Origin: Rubrobacter sp.
GTDB lineage: Bacteria; Actinomycetota; Rubrobacteria; Rubrobacterales; Rubrobacteraceae
Length of the DNA stretch: 6,541 nucleotides
Assembly: GCA_016781725.1 (NCBI GenBank)
Contig: JADDPU010000460.1
Span: 1 to 6,541 of the forward strand
Direction: 5' to 3'
Part shown: positions 1 through 6,111 of the stretch, in pieces
Position numbering within the stretch: position 1 is the stretch's first letter
How the letters are laid out: each line of letters begins with the position of its first letter
Position numbers and translations under genes: made by a program
The notes under the pieces: generated by a model
Seen by the model: the letters and a program-made list of their open reading frames with translations, nothing else
Told to the model about the DNA's origin: nothing
The model's database searches: none

Positions 1-478
1 CCACGACCTCGTCAAGCTGCACGGGATAGGCGAGGCGAAGGCATGCATAATACTGGCCGCCGTGGAGTTCGGGAAGCGGTTGGGGCGGGTTCGCAACCCA
101 GGACGCCCCGTGATATCCTCTCCAGCGGACGTTGACGGGCTTTTGAGGGGACGCATCGCTAACCTTGATCGGGAGAACTTCGTCGCCGTGCTCTTGAACA
201 CGAAGAACGAGGTTATAGAGTTCCCGACGATCTCCGTTGGCACGCTCTCGTCGTCCTTGGTCCATCCCAGGGAGGTCTTCAAGCCGGCGATCCGGGCGAG
301 CGCGGCCGGTGTGATCTTGGCGCACAACCATCCCAGTGGTAAGGTTGGGCCGAGCCGCGAGGACCGCGAGGTAACCAGGAGGCTGTTGGACGCAGCGGAA
401 ATAATCGGGATCGAGGTTCTCGATCACGTGATCTTGGGCGATGGGTATTTTAGTATGAAGGAGCACGGGATGCTCTAG
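1..478 (+). CDS. radC: RadC/YeeS-family JAMM-domain protein, 5' truncated by the window edge
   Basis: The reading frame is open from base 2 and ends at TAG 476-478. The real start lies before the window, and the in-frame GTG at 62 is internal. Codons 2-61 encode the end of the helix-hairpin-helix region (LHGIGEAKA then ILAAVEFGKRL), as expected upstream of the JAB/JAMM domain. The metal-site signature is complete: HNHPSG at 323-340, followed by S and D in PSREDREVT. The family marker LNTKN is also present, as is the LDHVI...GYFSMKEHG ending. In this family JAMM residues bind zinc; the cellular role is unsettled, since the old DNA-repair assignment for RadC was questioned. Its place before mreB is conserved in many bacteria, including Bacillus. 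Bases 1-480 are about 61% GC by hand count, a little lower than the later genes. Identity is confident; function is not. Confidence 0.93.
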   Translation, partial: HDLVKLHGIGEAKACIILAAVEFGKRLGRVRNPGRPVISSPADVDGLLRGRIANLDRENFVAVLLNTKNEVIEFPTISVGTLSSSLVHPREVFKPAIRASAAGVILAHNHPSGKVGPSREDREVTRRLLDAAEIIGIEVLDHVILGDGYFSMKEHGML

Positions 479-490
479 CCGCCGCGGCGG
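479..490. repeat. 12-bp perfect palindrome just after the radC stop
   Basis: CCGCCGCGGCGG is its own reverse complement and begins at the first base after the radC stop codon. It sits in the 47-nt radC-mreB spacer. With no T-run after it, it does not look like an intrinsic terminator. It could fold as a very short stem or could simply reflect GC-rich sequence. I see no convincing promoter in this spacer, so mreB may be co-transcribed with radC. Confidence 0.4.
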
Positions 491-525
491 TGTGGAGCGG
501 TTGATCACGGACGGATGGGGCAGGT

Positions 526-1554
526 ATGTTTGGAGGACTCTTCGGGCGGGACGTCGCGATAGACCTTGGCACGGCGAACACCCTCGTGTTCGTCAAGGGG
601 CAGGGGATCGTGCTTTCAGAGCCCTCGGTGGTTGCCATAGACAACAAGGCGGACAAGGTAGTGGCGGTCGGCTCGACGGCCAAGCGGATGCTCGGGCGCA
701 CGCCGGGCAACATAGTCGCGATGCGGCCCTTGAAGGATGGGGTGATCGCGGACTTCGAGGTCACGGAGAAGATGCTGGCCTACTTTATCCGCAAGGTCCA
801 GCCGCAGCGCCGGATCTTCCGCTCCCTCGTCGGGCCGCGCGTCGTCGTGTGCGTGCCTTCGGGCGTTACCGGGGTCGAGCTTAGGGCTGTGAAGGAGGCG
901 ACCGAGTCGGCCGGGGCGAGGCAGGCCTACACCATCGAGGAGCCACTGGCCGCGGCCATAGGTGCCGGGTTGCCGGTGAACGAGGCCCAGGGGTCCATGA
1001 TCGTGGACGTCGGCGGCGGGACGAGCGAGGTCGCGGTGATCTCCCTGGGCGGCATCGTTACCAAGTCTTCGATCCGCATCGCCGGCGACGACATAGACGA
1101 TGCGATCTCCACCTACATCCAGAAGGAGTACAAGCTCGCCATCGGCACCCAGACCGCCGAGCAGCTCAAGATCGAGCTAGGGAGCGCCTTCAGGCTCGAA
1201 GAGGAGGAGTCGGCCGAGATAAGGGGCCGCGACCTCGTTACGGGCCTGCCAAAGACCATAGTCATAACTAGCGAGGAGGTCAGGGAGGCCATAAGCGTGC
1301 CCGTCGACGCGATCGTCGCCGCGGTGCGCGACACGCTTGACCGCACGCCCCCTGAGCTCGCCTCGGACATCATGGACCGGGGCATGGTCCTCGCCGGCGG
1401 CGGGGCGCTTCTCAGGCACCTCGACGAGCGCCTCAGGCGCGAGACAGGCATCCCGGTGCACGTCGGCGACGACGCCCTGATGTGCGTCGCCATCGGCAGC
1501 GGCCGCTCCCTGGAGGAGATAGACTTCTACCGCAGCGCCCTCTCCTCGGCCTAG
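526..1554 (+). CDS. mreB: Rod shape-determining protein MreB (bacterial actin)
   Basis: MreB is an actin-like ATPase that forms short membrane-associated filaments and positions the elongation machinery (RodA, PBP2, MreC, MreD) for sidewall peptidoglycan synthesis. The 342-residue length is normal for the family. The actin-fold motifs are in order: phosphate-1 IDLGTANT at residues 12-19, connect-1 EEPLAAAIGAGLP at 138-150, phosphate-2 DVGGGT at 161-166, the adenosine motif LAGGG at 289-293, and connect-2 VAIGSG at 321-326. The N-terminus MFGGLFGRDVAIDLG starts close to the usual family start, which supports ATG 526; the upstream SD is modest (GGATGGGG region, 513-520). The stop TAG at 1552-1554 merges into the SD of mreC, so translation is probably coupled. 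No damaged or missing motif is seen. Confidence 0.98.
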   Translation: MFGGLFGRDVAIDLGTANTLVFVKGQGIVLSEPSVVAIDNKADKVVAVGSTAKRMLGRTPGNIVAMRPLKDGVIADFEVTEKMLAYFIRKVQPQRRIFRSLVGPRVVVCVPSGVTGVELRAVKEATESAGARQAYTIEEPLAAAIGAGLPVNEAQGSMIVDVGGGTSEVAVISLGGIVTKSSIRIAGDDIDDAISTYIQKEYKLAIGTQTAEQLKIELGSAFRLEEEESAEIRGRDLVTGLPKTIVITSEEVREAISVPVDAIVAAVRDTLDRTPPELASDIMDRGMVLAGGGALLRHLDERLRRETGIPVHVGDDALMCVAIGSGRSLEEIDFYRSALSSA

Positions 1555-1564
1555 AGAGGGCGAC

Positions 1565-2494
1565 GTGGGCCGCAGAAAGTCCAGCGCCGCGAGCGGCCTC
1601 GCTGCCCTCTTTATCCTCTGCGTGGCGAGCCTCGCCCTCTTTACCGTCTACGTGAAGGAGGGCGACTGCGGCCGGGGCGGGGAGTGCGGGCCCCTGCACA
1701 CGGTACAGCTCGGCGCCGCCGAGGTGTTGATGCCGGTGCGCAGCCTGGTCGCCGCCGTCTTCGAGCCCGTGCGGGAGACCGCGGAGAGGGTCAGGAACGC
1801 CTTCGACAACGGCGAGGAGGAGCGCCTGCGCAACCGGTTGCAGGAGACCGAGGCATTGGCCGCGCAGGCTTCGCGGCTGGAACGCGAGAACGCGCGGCTG
1901 CGCGAGCTGCTCGAGGGCGAGAGGTACTCCTACGAGTACGGGCCGCTGGCGCGGGTAGTGGCGCCGGTGGGCGACCAGTTCACCGAGAGGATCGTCATAA
2001 ACGTAGGCACCGAGGACGGGGTCGAGCCGAACAAGCCGGTGGTTATCGGGGAGAACACGCTGGTCGGGCGCACCACCGAGGTCTCCAGGCACACGGCCCA
2101 GGTCATGCTGGTCACGGACCAGATCTTTAAAGCCGGGGTCAGGATCATCCCGCCGGCCAAGTTCGACCCGGCCTCGGGCGAGGTCGAGCCGGCGGTCGTC
2201 GCCGAGGACGTCCCCTACGGCCAGGGCTTGCTCGAGACGAACCTCGAGGGGTACCTCGGGGTGAGCTACGTGAACATGGGCGCCAGGGCTGAGGAGGGCG
2301 ACTACGTGGTGACCAGCGGCAGGGCGGGGGACAAGGAGCTGTTGTTCCCGCCAGGGCTCTACGTGGGGACCGTCGAGTCGTCGAGCTCCCAGGACACGAA
2401 TCAGTTCAAGACGATTGTAGTGGACCCGGCCTTGAACCCCGACGACCTCGAAGAGGTGAGGGTAATAGTCGACTGGGCCGGAAGGGAGGGGTGA
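1565..2494 (+). CDS. mreC: Cell shape-determining protein MreC
   Basis: MreC is a single-pass inner-membrane protein whose outer domain contacts PBP2 and helps activate the elongation complex. The 309 residues show the expected order: a short basic cytoplasmic tail (MGRRK), one membrane helix at about 10-30, a coiled coil rich in E, R and L at about 78-118, and then the beta-barrel domains (about 125-305). Recognisable blocks are INVGTEDGVEPNKPVV (145-160), VVTSGRAG (248-255) and FPPGLYVGTV (261-270). The GTG start at 1565 is chosen because GAGAGGG (1554-1560) lies just upstream and the protein then begins right before the membrane helix. Two cysteines, C35 and C41, flank a glycine-rich turn immediately outside the membrane. 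The gap to mreB is 10 nt and to mreD 9 nt, consistent with one operon. Confidence 0.95.
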   Translation: MGRRKSSAASGLAALFILCVASLALFTVYVKEGDCGRGGECGPLHTVQLGAAEVLMPVRSLVAAVFEPVRETAERVRNAFDNGEEERLRNRLQETEALAAQASRLERENARLRELLEGERYSYEYGPLARVVAPVGDQFTERIVINVGTEDGVEPNKPVVIGENTLVGRTTEVSRHTAQVMLVTDQIFKAGVRIIPPAKFDPASGEVEPAVVAEDVPYGQGLLETNLEGYLGVSYVNMGARAEEGDYVVTSGRAGDKELLFPPGLYVGTVESSSSQDTNQFKTIVVDPALNPDDLEEVRVIVDWAGREG

Positions 2495-2503
2495 GGGGGG
2501 CCC

Positions 2504-3019
2504 GTGGAGCAGGCCTCCGTCGTGCGGGCCGCGATCGTCGTGGCGCTCGCCGCGCTGCTTGAGGCGGTCCTCGGCCCTTACCTTACCTTCGACTTCTTCT
2601 CGCCGAAGCTCACCCTGATCGCGGTAGTCTTCGCGGTCTTCCAGCTGCGGGACCTGCAGGCTGTGCTGCTCGGTTTTTTCGGGGGCATACTCCTTGACGC
2701 CCTCGGCAGCAACCTCTTCGGGGTCGGGGCCCTCGGGGGCCTGCTCGCCGGCACGCTCGCGGCCCGCGCCGGCGCCGTCAGGCGCAAGGGGACGGAGAGG
2801 GTAGTGCTGGCCCAGGCGGCCGGGCTGGCGGTCGCCGCGTACGACGCGATGGGCCTGGTGGCCCGCTGGCTGGCCGGGTTCGGCGTTCCGGCGCTCGACG
2901 AGTACGCGGTCGGGGGAGTATTGCCGGATGTCGCGCTAAACGCCCTGCTGGCGTACCTGGCCGGCGGGTGGCTGTTGAAGATCGTGACCCCGAAGGCCCG
3001 TAACTGGGAAGGACGATGA
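2504..3019 (+). CDS. mreD: Rod shape-determining protein MreD
   Basis: MreD is a small polytopic membrane protein of the elongasome and a partner of MreC. The 171 residues are almost entirely hydrophobic, with about five likely membrane segments (roughly 7-26, 36-48, 51-66 running into 72-90, 98-121 and 135-158). Family features include the DFFSPKLTLI block at 30-39 (aromatic residues, Pro, then a helix), GFFGGILLDALG at 57-68 with its conserved glycines and aspartate D65, and a basic loop RRKGTER at 93-99. The GTG start at 2504 has a strong G-rich SD (GAGGGGGG, 2493-2500) overlapping the mreC stop. MreD sequences diverge quickly, so the call rests on topology, these motifs and position after mreC. 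No mrdA (PBP2) or rodA gene follows directly, although both follow mreD in many bacteria. Confidence 0.92.
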   Translation: MEQASVVRAAIVVALAALLEAVLGPYLTFDFFSPKLTLIAVVFAVFQLRDLQAVLLGFFGGILLDALGSNLFGVGALGGLLAGTLAARAGAVRRKGTERVVLAQAAGLAVAAYDAMGLVARWLAGFGVPALDEYAVGGVLPDVALNALLAYLAGGWLLKIVTPKARNWEGR

Positions 3020-3050
3020 GCGCCATCTAGCTGTCGGCATCATCGCTTCT

Positions 3051-3070
3051 GGGATGCCGCAGAGCATCCC
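3051..3070 (+). terminator. Perfect 7-bp hairpin after mreD, possible transcription end or processing site
   Basis: GGGATGC (3051-3057), a six-base loop CGCAGA, then GCATCCC (3064-3070) form a perfect stem 31 nt after the mreD stop. It is followed directly by CGGG-GCT-CCCG (3071-3081), and then by GCGCGG...CC..GCGC (3081-3100). No T-run follows, so it is not a classic intrinsic terminator. U-less hairpins have been proposed as termination or 3'-end stabilising structures in GC-rich actinobacteria. The role is inferred from position only. Confidence 0.4.
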
Positions 3071-3129
3071 CGGGGCTCCCGCGCGGATCTCGCCGGGCGC
3101 CCGAAGGTTCGAAGGAGTCCCTTTCGCGC

Positions 3130-3158
3130 TGGTCGATGCATGAGATGGGGGTTATACT
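3130..3158 (+). promoter_or_regulatory. Candidate sigma-A type promoter for rplU-rpmA-obg
   Basis: TATACT at 3153-3158 matches five of six bases of the TATAAT -10 consensus and stands out in GC-rich surroundings. At 17-bp spacing the -35 position is TGGTCG (3130-3135), which matches only three of six bases, so the -35 is weak. A start near 3165 would give an mRNA leader of about 55 nt before rplU. That leader contains the short stem CGTTC (3162-3166) with GAACG (3181-3185). Ribosomal-protein genes usually have their own promoter, which fits. The mreBCD transcript may also read through. Confidence 0.5.
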
Positions 3159-3219
3159 GTTCGTTCGTGGAGCGCTTTTTGAACGCCTGCCAGAGCCTGA
3201 TAAATCCTAGGAGTGCGCG

Positions 3220-3519
3220 ATGTTTGCGATCGTAAAGAGCGGTGGAAAACAGTACAGGGTCGCCGAGGGCCAAGAGCTCGTCGTCGACCGCGTCAAGGGC
3301 GAGGTCGGGGACTCGGTGGAGTTGCCTGTGGGGTTCTCCGTCGACTCGGACGGGTTCGACCTCGGTGAGAGGACTGCGAGGGTCGAGATCCTCGAGCACC
3401 TGCGGGGTGACAAGATCCACATCTACAAGTACAAGCCGAAAAAGGACCACAGGAAAAAGACCGGGCACCGGCAGGAGCTGACCCGGATAAAGGTGTTGGA
3501 GGTGTCTGATGGCTCATAA
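3220..3519 (+). CDS. rplU: 50S ribosomal protein L21 (bL21)
   Basis: bL21 is a 23S rRNA-binding protein of the large ribosomal subunit. At 99 residues it has normal length. It opens with the typical FAIVKSGGKQYRV. The C-terminal region carries the full L21 signature, I-HIY-K-YKP-KK-DHRKKT-GHRQ-EL-T, ending in the rRNA-contacting GHRQ segment. The ATG at 3220 has a clear SD, AGGAG at 3209-3213 with six bases of spacing. The stop TAA (3517-3519) lies inside the next gene, giving an 11-nt overlap with rpmA and probable translational coupling to keep L21 and L27 in equal amounts. The Prp protease gene that lies between rplU and rpmA in many Firmicutes is absent. Confidence 0.98.
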   Translation: MFAIVKSGGKQYRVAEGQELVVDRVKGEVGDSVELPVGFSVDSDGFDLGERTARVEILEHLRGDKIHIYKYKPKKDHRKKTGHRQELTRIKVLEVSDGS

Positions 3520-3784
3520 AAAGGGCGGGGGCTCTTCGCGCAACGGGCGCGACTCGGCCGGAAAGAGGCTAGGCGTCAAGGCGTACGGTGGCCAGGTCGT
3601 AACCGCCGGCAGCATCATAGTTCGCCAGCGCGGCTCGAAGGTGCGCGCCGGGCAGAACGTGGGCAAGGGGTCAGACGACACCCTCTTCGCCAGGGCGGAC
3701 GGCCGGGTGAGCTTCGACCGCTCGCGCGGGAAGAGCGTTGTGAGCGTGGTCGCCGAGCCCGTACTCGAGGAGGCCACGGCCTGA
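3509..3784 (+). CDS. rpmA: 50S ribosomal protein L27 (bL27)
   Basis: bL27 is a large-subunit protein whose flexible N-terminus reaches the peptidyl-transferase centre. The 91-residue product begins AHKKGGGSSRNGRDS after the initiator Met, the canonical unprocessed end with no cleavable extension. This agrees with the lack of a Prp protease gene beside it. The family signature GSIIVRQRG followed by AGQNVG is present in the middle of the protein. The start ATG 3509 is set by GGAGG at 3498-3502 with a six-base gap, and the frame overlaps the end of rplU by 11 nt. It is followed after 31 nt by obg, the same rplU-rpmA-obg order found in most bacteria. Confidence 0.98.
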   Translation: MAHKKGGGSSRNGRDSAGKRLGVKAYGGQVVTAGSIIVRQRGSKVRAGQNVGKGSDDTLFARADGRVSFDRSRGKSVVSVVAEPVLEEATA

Positions 3785-3796
3785 CAACCGCGCGCT

Positions 3797-3815
3797 CGGG
3801 GGGTCTCTAGCCCCG
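3797..3815 (+). promoter_or_regulatory. Hairpin enclosing the obg ribosome-binding region
   Basis: CGGGG (3797-3801) can pair with CCCCG (3811-3815) across a nine-base loop. The 3' arm ends at the base immediately before the TTG start of obg, and the 5' arm lies in GGGGGG (3798-3803), the only SD-like sequence available. If it forms, it would hide the ribosome-binding site and lower obg translation relative to rpmA. This is inferred from base pairing alone. Confidence 0.4.
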
Positions 3816-5054
3816 TTGCAGTTCGTAGATGAAGCCCGCTTCCTCGTCCGCGGAGGTCGCGGAGGCGACGGTAGCGTCTCTTTCAACCGCGAGAAGTACA
3901 AGCCGCGCGGTGGACCTGACGGGGGCCGCGGCGGCGACGGCGGGTCCGTGATCCTGCGCGCCACCGAAGACCTCCAGACCCTCGAACCCTACGCCTACCG
4001 GAAGCTCGTGAAGGCCGACCGCGGCAGGCACGGCTCGGGCAACAACCGCGCCGGGGAGCGTGGGGGGGACACCCTGCTCGAGGTCCCCGTCGGTACCCTC
4101 GTCTACGACGAGGACGGCCTGCTCGCGGACCTCTCGGAGCCAGGAGAGACGTTCGTCGTGGCCCAGGGGGGCGAGGGAGGGCGTGGTAACGGCTCGTTCG
4201 CGACCTCCACCCGACGGGCGCCGGCGTTCCGCGAGAGGGGCCTGCCTGGCGAGGAGCGCGAGGTCCGGCTAGAGCTCAGGGTGCTCTCCGACGTGGGGCT
4301 CGTGGGCCTGCCGAACGCTGGCAAGTCCTCGCTGCTGCGCGCCCTCAGCGCCGCCCGGCCCAGGGTGGGCGCCTATCCCTTCACGACGCTCTCACCCCAG
4401 CTCGGGGTAGTAGATGAGAGGGTGTACAGGGAACCGTTCGTGGTAGCGGATATACCGGGGCTTATCTCCGGCGCCAGCGAGGGCCGAGGGCTCGGCAACC
4501 GCTTCCTGCGGCACGTGGCCCGGGCGCGGCTGCTTGCGCTTGTACTCGATGCGAGCGAGGATCCCGAGGGGGCCGAGGGTACGCTGCGGGCCGAGCTCCA
4601 CGCAGCGGGGCTCTCGGGAAAGCCGACGCTCACCGTCCTGAACAAGATCGACCTGTTGGACCAAGAGCTGCGGGCGTACCTGCGCGAGGCTTTCCCGGAA
4701 GCCTTCCAGGTATCTGCGGAGACGGGCGAGGGGGTCCTCGGGCTGCGCGACCGCTTCGAGCAGAAGCTGCGCGAGATGGGGGAGCCCGCCGTACCGGAGG
4801 TAAACGAGCGGGAGCATCGGGTCTTCCGCCCGACCTGGAGGGGGATGCGCGTGGGGCGCGAGGACGGGGCCTACGTGGTCTCGGGCGAGGCCGTAGAGCG
4901 GCTCGCGCTCAAGACCGACTGGGGGAACCAGGAGGGTGTGGAGCGCTTCCAACGCGAGCTCGAGAAGATCGGGGCCGTGGACGCGCTGCGGCGGGCAGGA
5001 GCCGAGCCGGGTGACGAGGTCAGGATCGGCGAGACGGCTTTCGATTTCCGGTGA
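3816..5054 (+). CDS. obg: GTPase Obg/CgtA
   Basis: Obg is an essential GTPase that binds the 50S subunit during late assembly and links ribosome formation to (p)ppGpp levels. The 412 residues contain three domains. The glycine-rich Obg fold at about 1-158 includes GGPDGGRGGDGG (32-43) and NREKYKP (24-30). The G domain at about 159-325 has G1 GLPNAGKS (164-171), switch I YPFTT (187-191), G3 DIPG (212-215), G4 NKID (276-279) and G5 SAE (300-302). The OCT domain follows at about 336-412. The start is TTG 3816: it gives the family N-terminus FVDEARFLVRGG, and no ATG, GTG or other TTG occurs in frame back to the rpmA stop. The SD is poor and lies in a possible hairpin. obg is 31 nt after rpmA, and nadD starts 7 nt after its stop. 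Confidence 0.97.
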   Translation: MQFVDEARFLVRGGRGGDGSVSFNREKYKPRGGPDGGRGGDGGSVILRATEDLQTLEPYAYRKLVKADRGRHGSGNNRAGERGGDTLLEVPVGTLVYDEDGLLADLSEPGETFVVAQGGEGGRGNGSFATSTRRAPAFRERGLPGEEREVRLELRVLSDVGLVGLPNAGKSSLLRALSAARPRVGAYPFTTLSPQLGVVDERVYREPFVVADIPGLISGASEGRGLGNRFLRHVARARLLALVLDASEDPEGAEGTLRAELHAAGLSGKPTLTVLNKIDLLDQELRAYLREAFPEAFQVSAETGEGVLGLRDRFEQKLREMGEPAVPEVNEREHRVFRPTWRGMRVGREDGAYVVSGEAVERLALKTDWGNQEGVERFQRELEKIGAVDALRRAGAEPGDEVRIGETAFDFR

Positions 5055-5061
5055 GGTGGCT

Positions 5062-5706
5062 TTGAGAGTAGGGATCTTCGGCGGGACCTTCGACCCCGTA
5101 CACCAGGGGCACATGATCGTGGCCGAGCAGGTCATGAACGAGCTGCACCTGGAGCACGTAGTCTTCGTGCCCGGTGGCATTCCGCCCCACAAGGAGGCCT
5201 CGAGCGTCAGGGCGAACGCCGAGGACCGCTTCGCTATGGTCGAGGCCGCCGTGGCGGGCAACCGTCGCTTCTCGGTCGATAGGGTGGAGGTGGACGCCGG
5301 CCGGCCGATGCACAGCGTGGAGACGGTGGGCATCTTCAAGGAACGCTCGCCAGAGGACGAGTGGTTCTTTATTACGGGGGCGGATGAGGTGTCGAACTTG
5401 CTGGCGTGGAAAGAACCGGACCGGTTGCTAGAGCAGGTAGTCATGGTGGCGGCGACGCGCCCGGGGTATGACCTCTCGAAGCTGGACCACCTGGAGGCGG
5501 CTCTGAGGAACTTCGACCGCATCTTCCCCGTAGAGTGTACGCGGGTGGATATCTCGGCGACGGGGATACGCCGTAGGATGTTGCAGGGCAAGAGTATCCG
5601 GTACCTGGTGCCGGAGGGGGTGTACGCGATCATCGAGCAGAGGGAGCTTTATGCGGGAGACAGAAAACGCGCGGAGGGAGGGCGCTTGAGGGAGGGGAGC
5701 CTGTGA
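5062..5706 (+). CDS. nadD: Nicotinate-nucleotide adenylyltransferase NadD
   Basis: NadD transfers AMP from ATP to nicotinate mononucleotide, giving deamido-NAD, the shared step before NAD synthetase. From TTG 5062 the product has 214 residues. Motifs of the nucleotidyltransferase fold are GGTFDPVHQGH (7-17, ATP-binding histidines H14 and H17), PPHK (41-44), TGADEV with W116 downstream (105-116), TRP (132-134) and ISATGIR (164-170). I prefer TTG 5062 over the in-frame GTG 5056 because it starts the protein right at the family position (MRVGIFGG) and has GTGAGG (5051-5056) as SD at good spacing; this SD overlaps the obg stop. The last 20 or so residues form a charged tail beyond the usual end, coded by purine-rich DNA that also supplies the SD of rsfS. 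The stop overlaps the rsfS start. Confidence 0.96.
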   Translation: MRVGIFGGTFDPVHQGHMIVAEQVMNELHLEHVVFVPGGIPPHKEASSVRANAEDRFAMVEAAVAGNRRFSVDRVEVDAGRPMHSVETVGIFKERSPEDEWFFITGADEVSNLLAWKEPDRLLEQVVMVAATRPGYDLSKLDHLEAALRNFDRIFPVECTRVDISATGIRRRMLQGKSIRYLVPEGVYAIIEQRELYAGDRKRAEGGRLREGSL

Positions 5707-6101
5707 GGCCTGACGAGTCGGTAGTTCGGCGGGAGAGTTTCGGTACGGAGGGCGAGGCGCTTACCCGCGAGATGGCCGTCACGGCGGCCCGCGCGGCGAG
5801 CGAGATGTTCGCCAAAGACGTGACGATAGTGGACCTGAGGGGACTCGTCTCCTACGCTGACTACTTCGTCATAGCCAGCGCCGAGACCGAGCGCCAGACC
5901 CGGCGCGTGGCCGAAGAGGTCATAGAGACGATGATAGAGAAGGGCCACCGCCCGCGTACCAAGCGCCTGGACGAGGGGACGGCCTGGATCAGCCTCGACT
6001 TCCTCGACGTCGTAGTGCACATCTTCACCGATGAGGCCCGCGACTACTACCGCCTCGAGTCACTCTGGCGCGCCGCCCCCCAGGAGCACTGGGAGGAGTA
6101 A
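5703..6101 (+). CDS. rsfS: Ribosomal silencing factor RsfS
   Basis: RsfS (Iojap/DUF143 family) binds uL14 on the 50S subunit and prevents joining to 30S, saving energy when nutrients run short. The 132 residues include DVTIVDLRGLVSYADYFVIASAETERQ (about 39-65), EGTAWISLDFLDVVVHIF (91-108) and the ending YYRLESLW (115-122), all typical. GTG 5703 is the likely start: it overlaps the nadD stop as GTGA, and GGAGGGGAG (5691-5699) gives a strong SD. An ATG at 5772 would yield a 109-residue protein closer to the family minimum but lacks an SD at suitable distance. Thus about 23 extra N-terminal residues are predicted. nadD-rsfS pairing is widespread; the yqeK gene seen between them in Firmicutes is absent. 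Confidence 0.96.
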   Translation: MRPDESVVRRESFGTEGEALTREMAVTAARAASEMFAKDVTIVDLRGLVSYADYFVIASAETERQTRRVAEEVIETMIEKGHRPRTKRLDEGTAWISLDFLDVVVHIFTDEARDYYRLESLWRAAPQEHWEE

Positions 6102-6111
6102 CCGGCAAACC

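Larger units (their letters stand above)
3020..3219 (+). other. 200-nt mreD-rplU spacer with hairpins, promoter and rplU leader
   Basis: This is the longest gap between genes before the right end and joins the mre block to the ribosomal-protein block. From left to right it holds a four-codon frame (ATG 3016 to TAG 3028-3030) overlapping the mreD stop, and three adjacent inverted repeats between 3051 and 3100. These are followed by two CGAAGG copies 8 bp apart (3102 and 3110), a TATACT box at 3153-3158, and the SD of rplU. No convincing protein gene is present. In other genomes this position may hold minCD or spoIVFAB (Bacillus subtilis) or mrdA and rodA; none is seen here. Confidence 0.7.

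Noticed and set aside
422..433. Perfect palindrome GATCACGTGATC inside radC
   Set aside because: It encodes the conserved LDHVI stretch of the family, so the symmetry is explained by coding constraint and chance.
434..456. AT-rich patch near the radC end as a promoter for mreB
   Set aside because: TTGGGC and TAGTAT are only 11 bases apart, and no other pairing gives a proper -35/-10 spacing.
492..884. A 130-codon plus-strand frame overlapping the start of mreB
   Set aside because: MreB is certain in the other frame. The product is Arg- and Gly-rich with no motif.
1433..2092. A 219-codon minus-strand frame opposite mreB and mreC
   Set aside because: It is composed of Arg, Gly, Ala, Leu and Pro typical of a shadow frame and crosses two real genes.
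4392..5633. A 413-codon open frame on the minus strand across obg and nadD
   Set aside because: It lies opposite two clear genes with full motif sets, resembles no known family, and such long antisense frames are common in GC-rich DNA.
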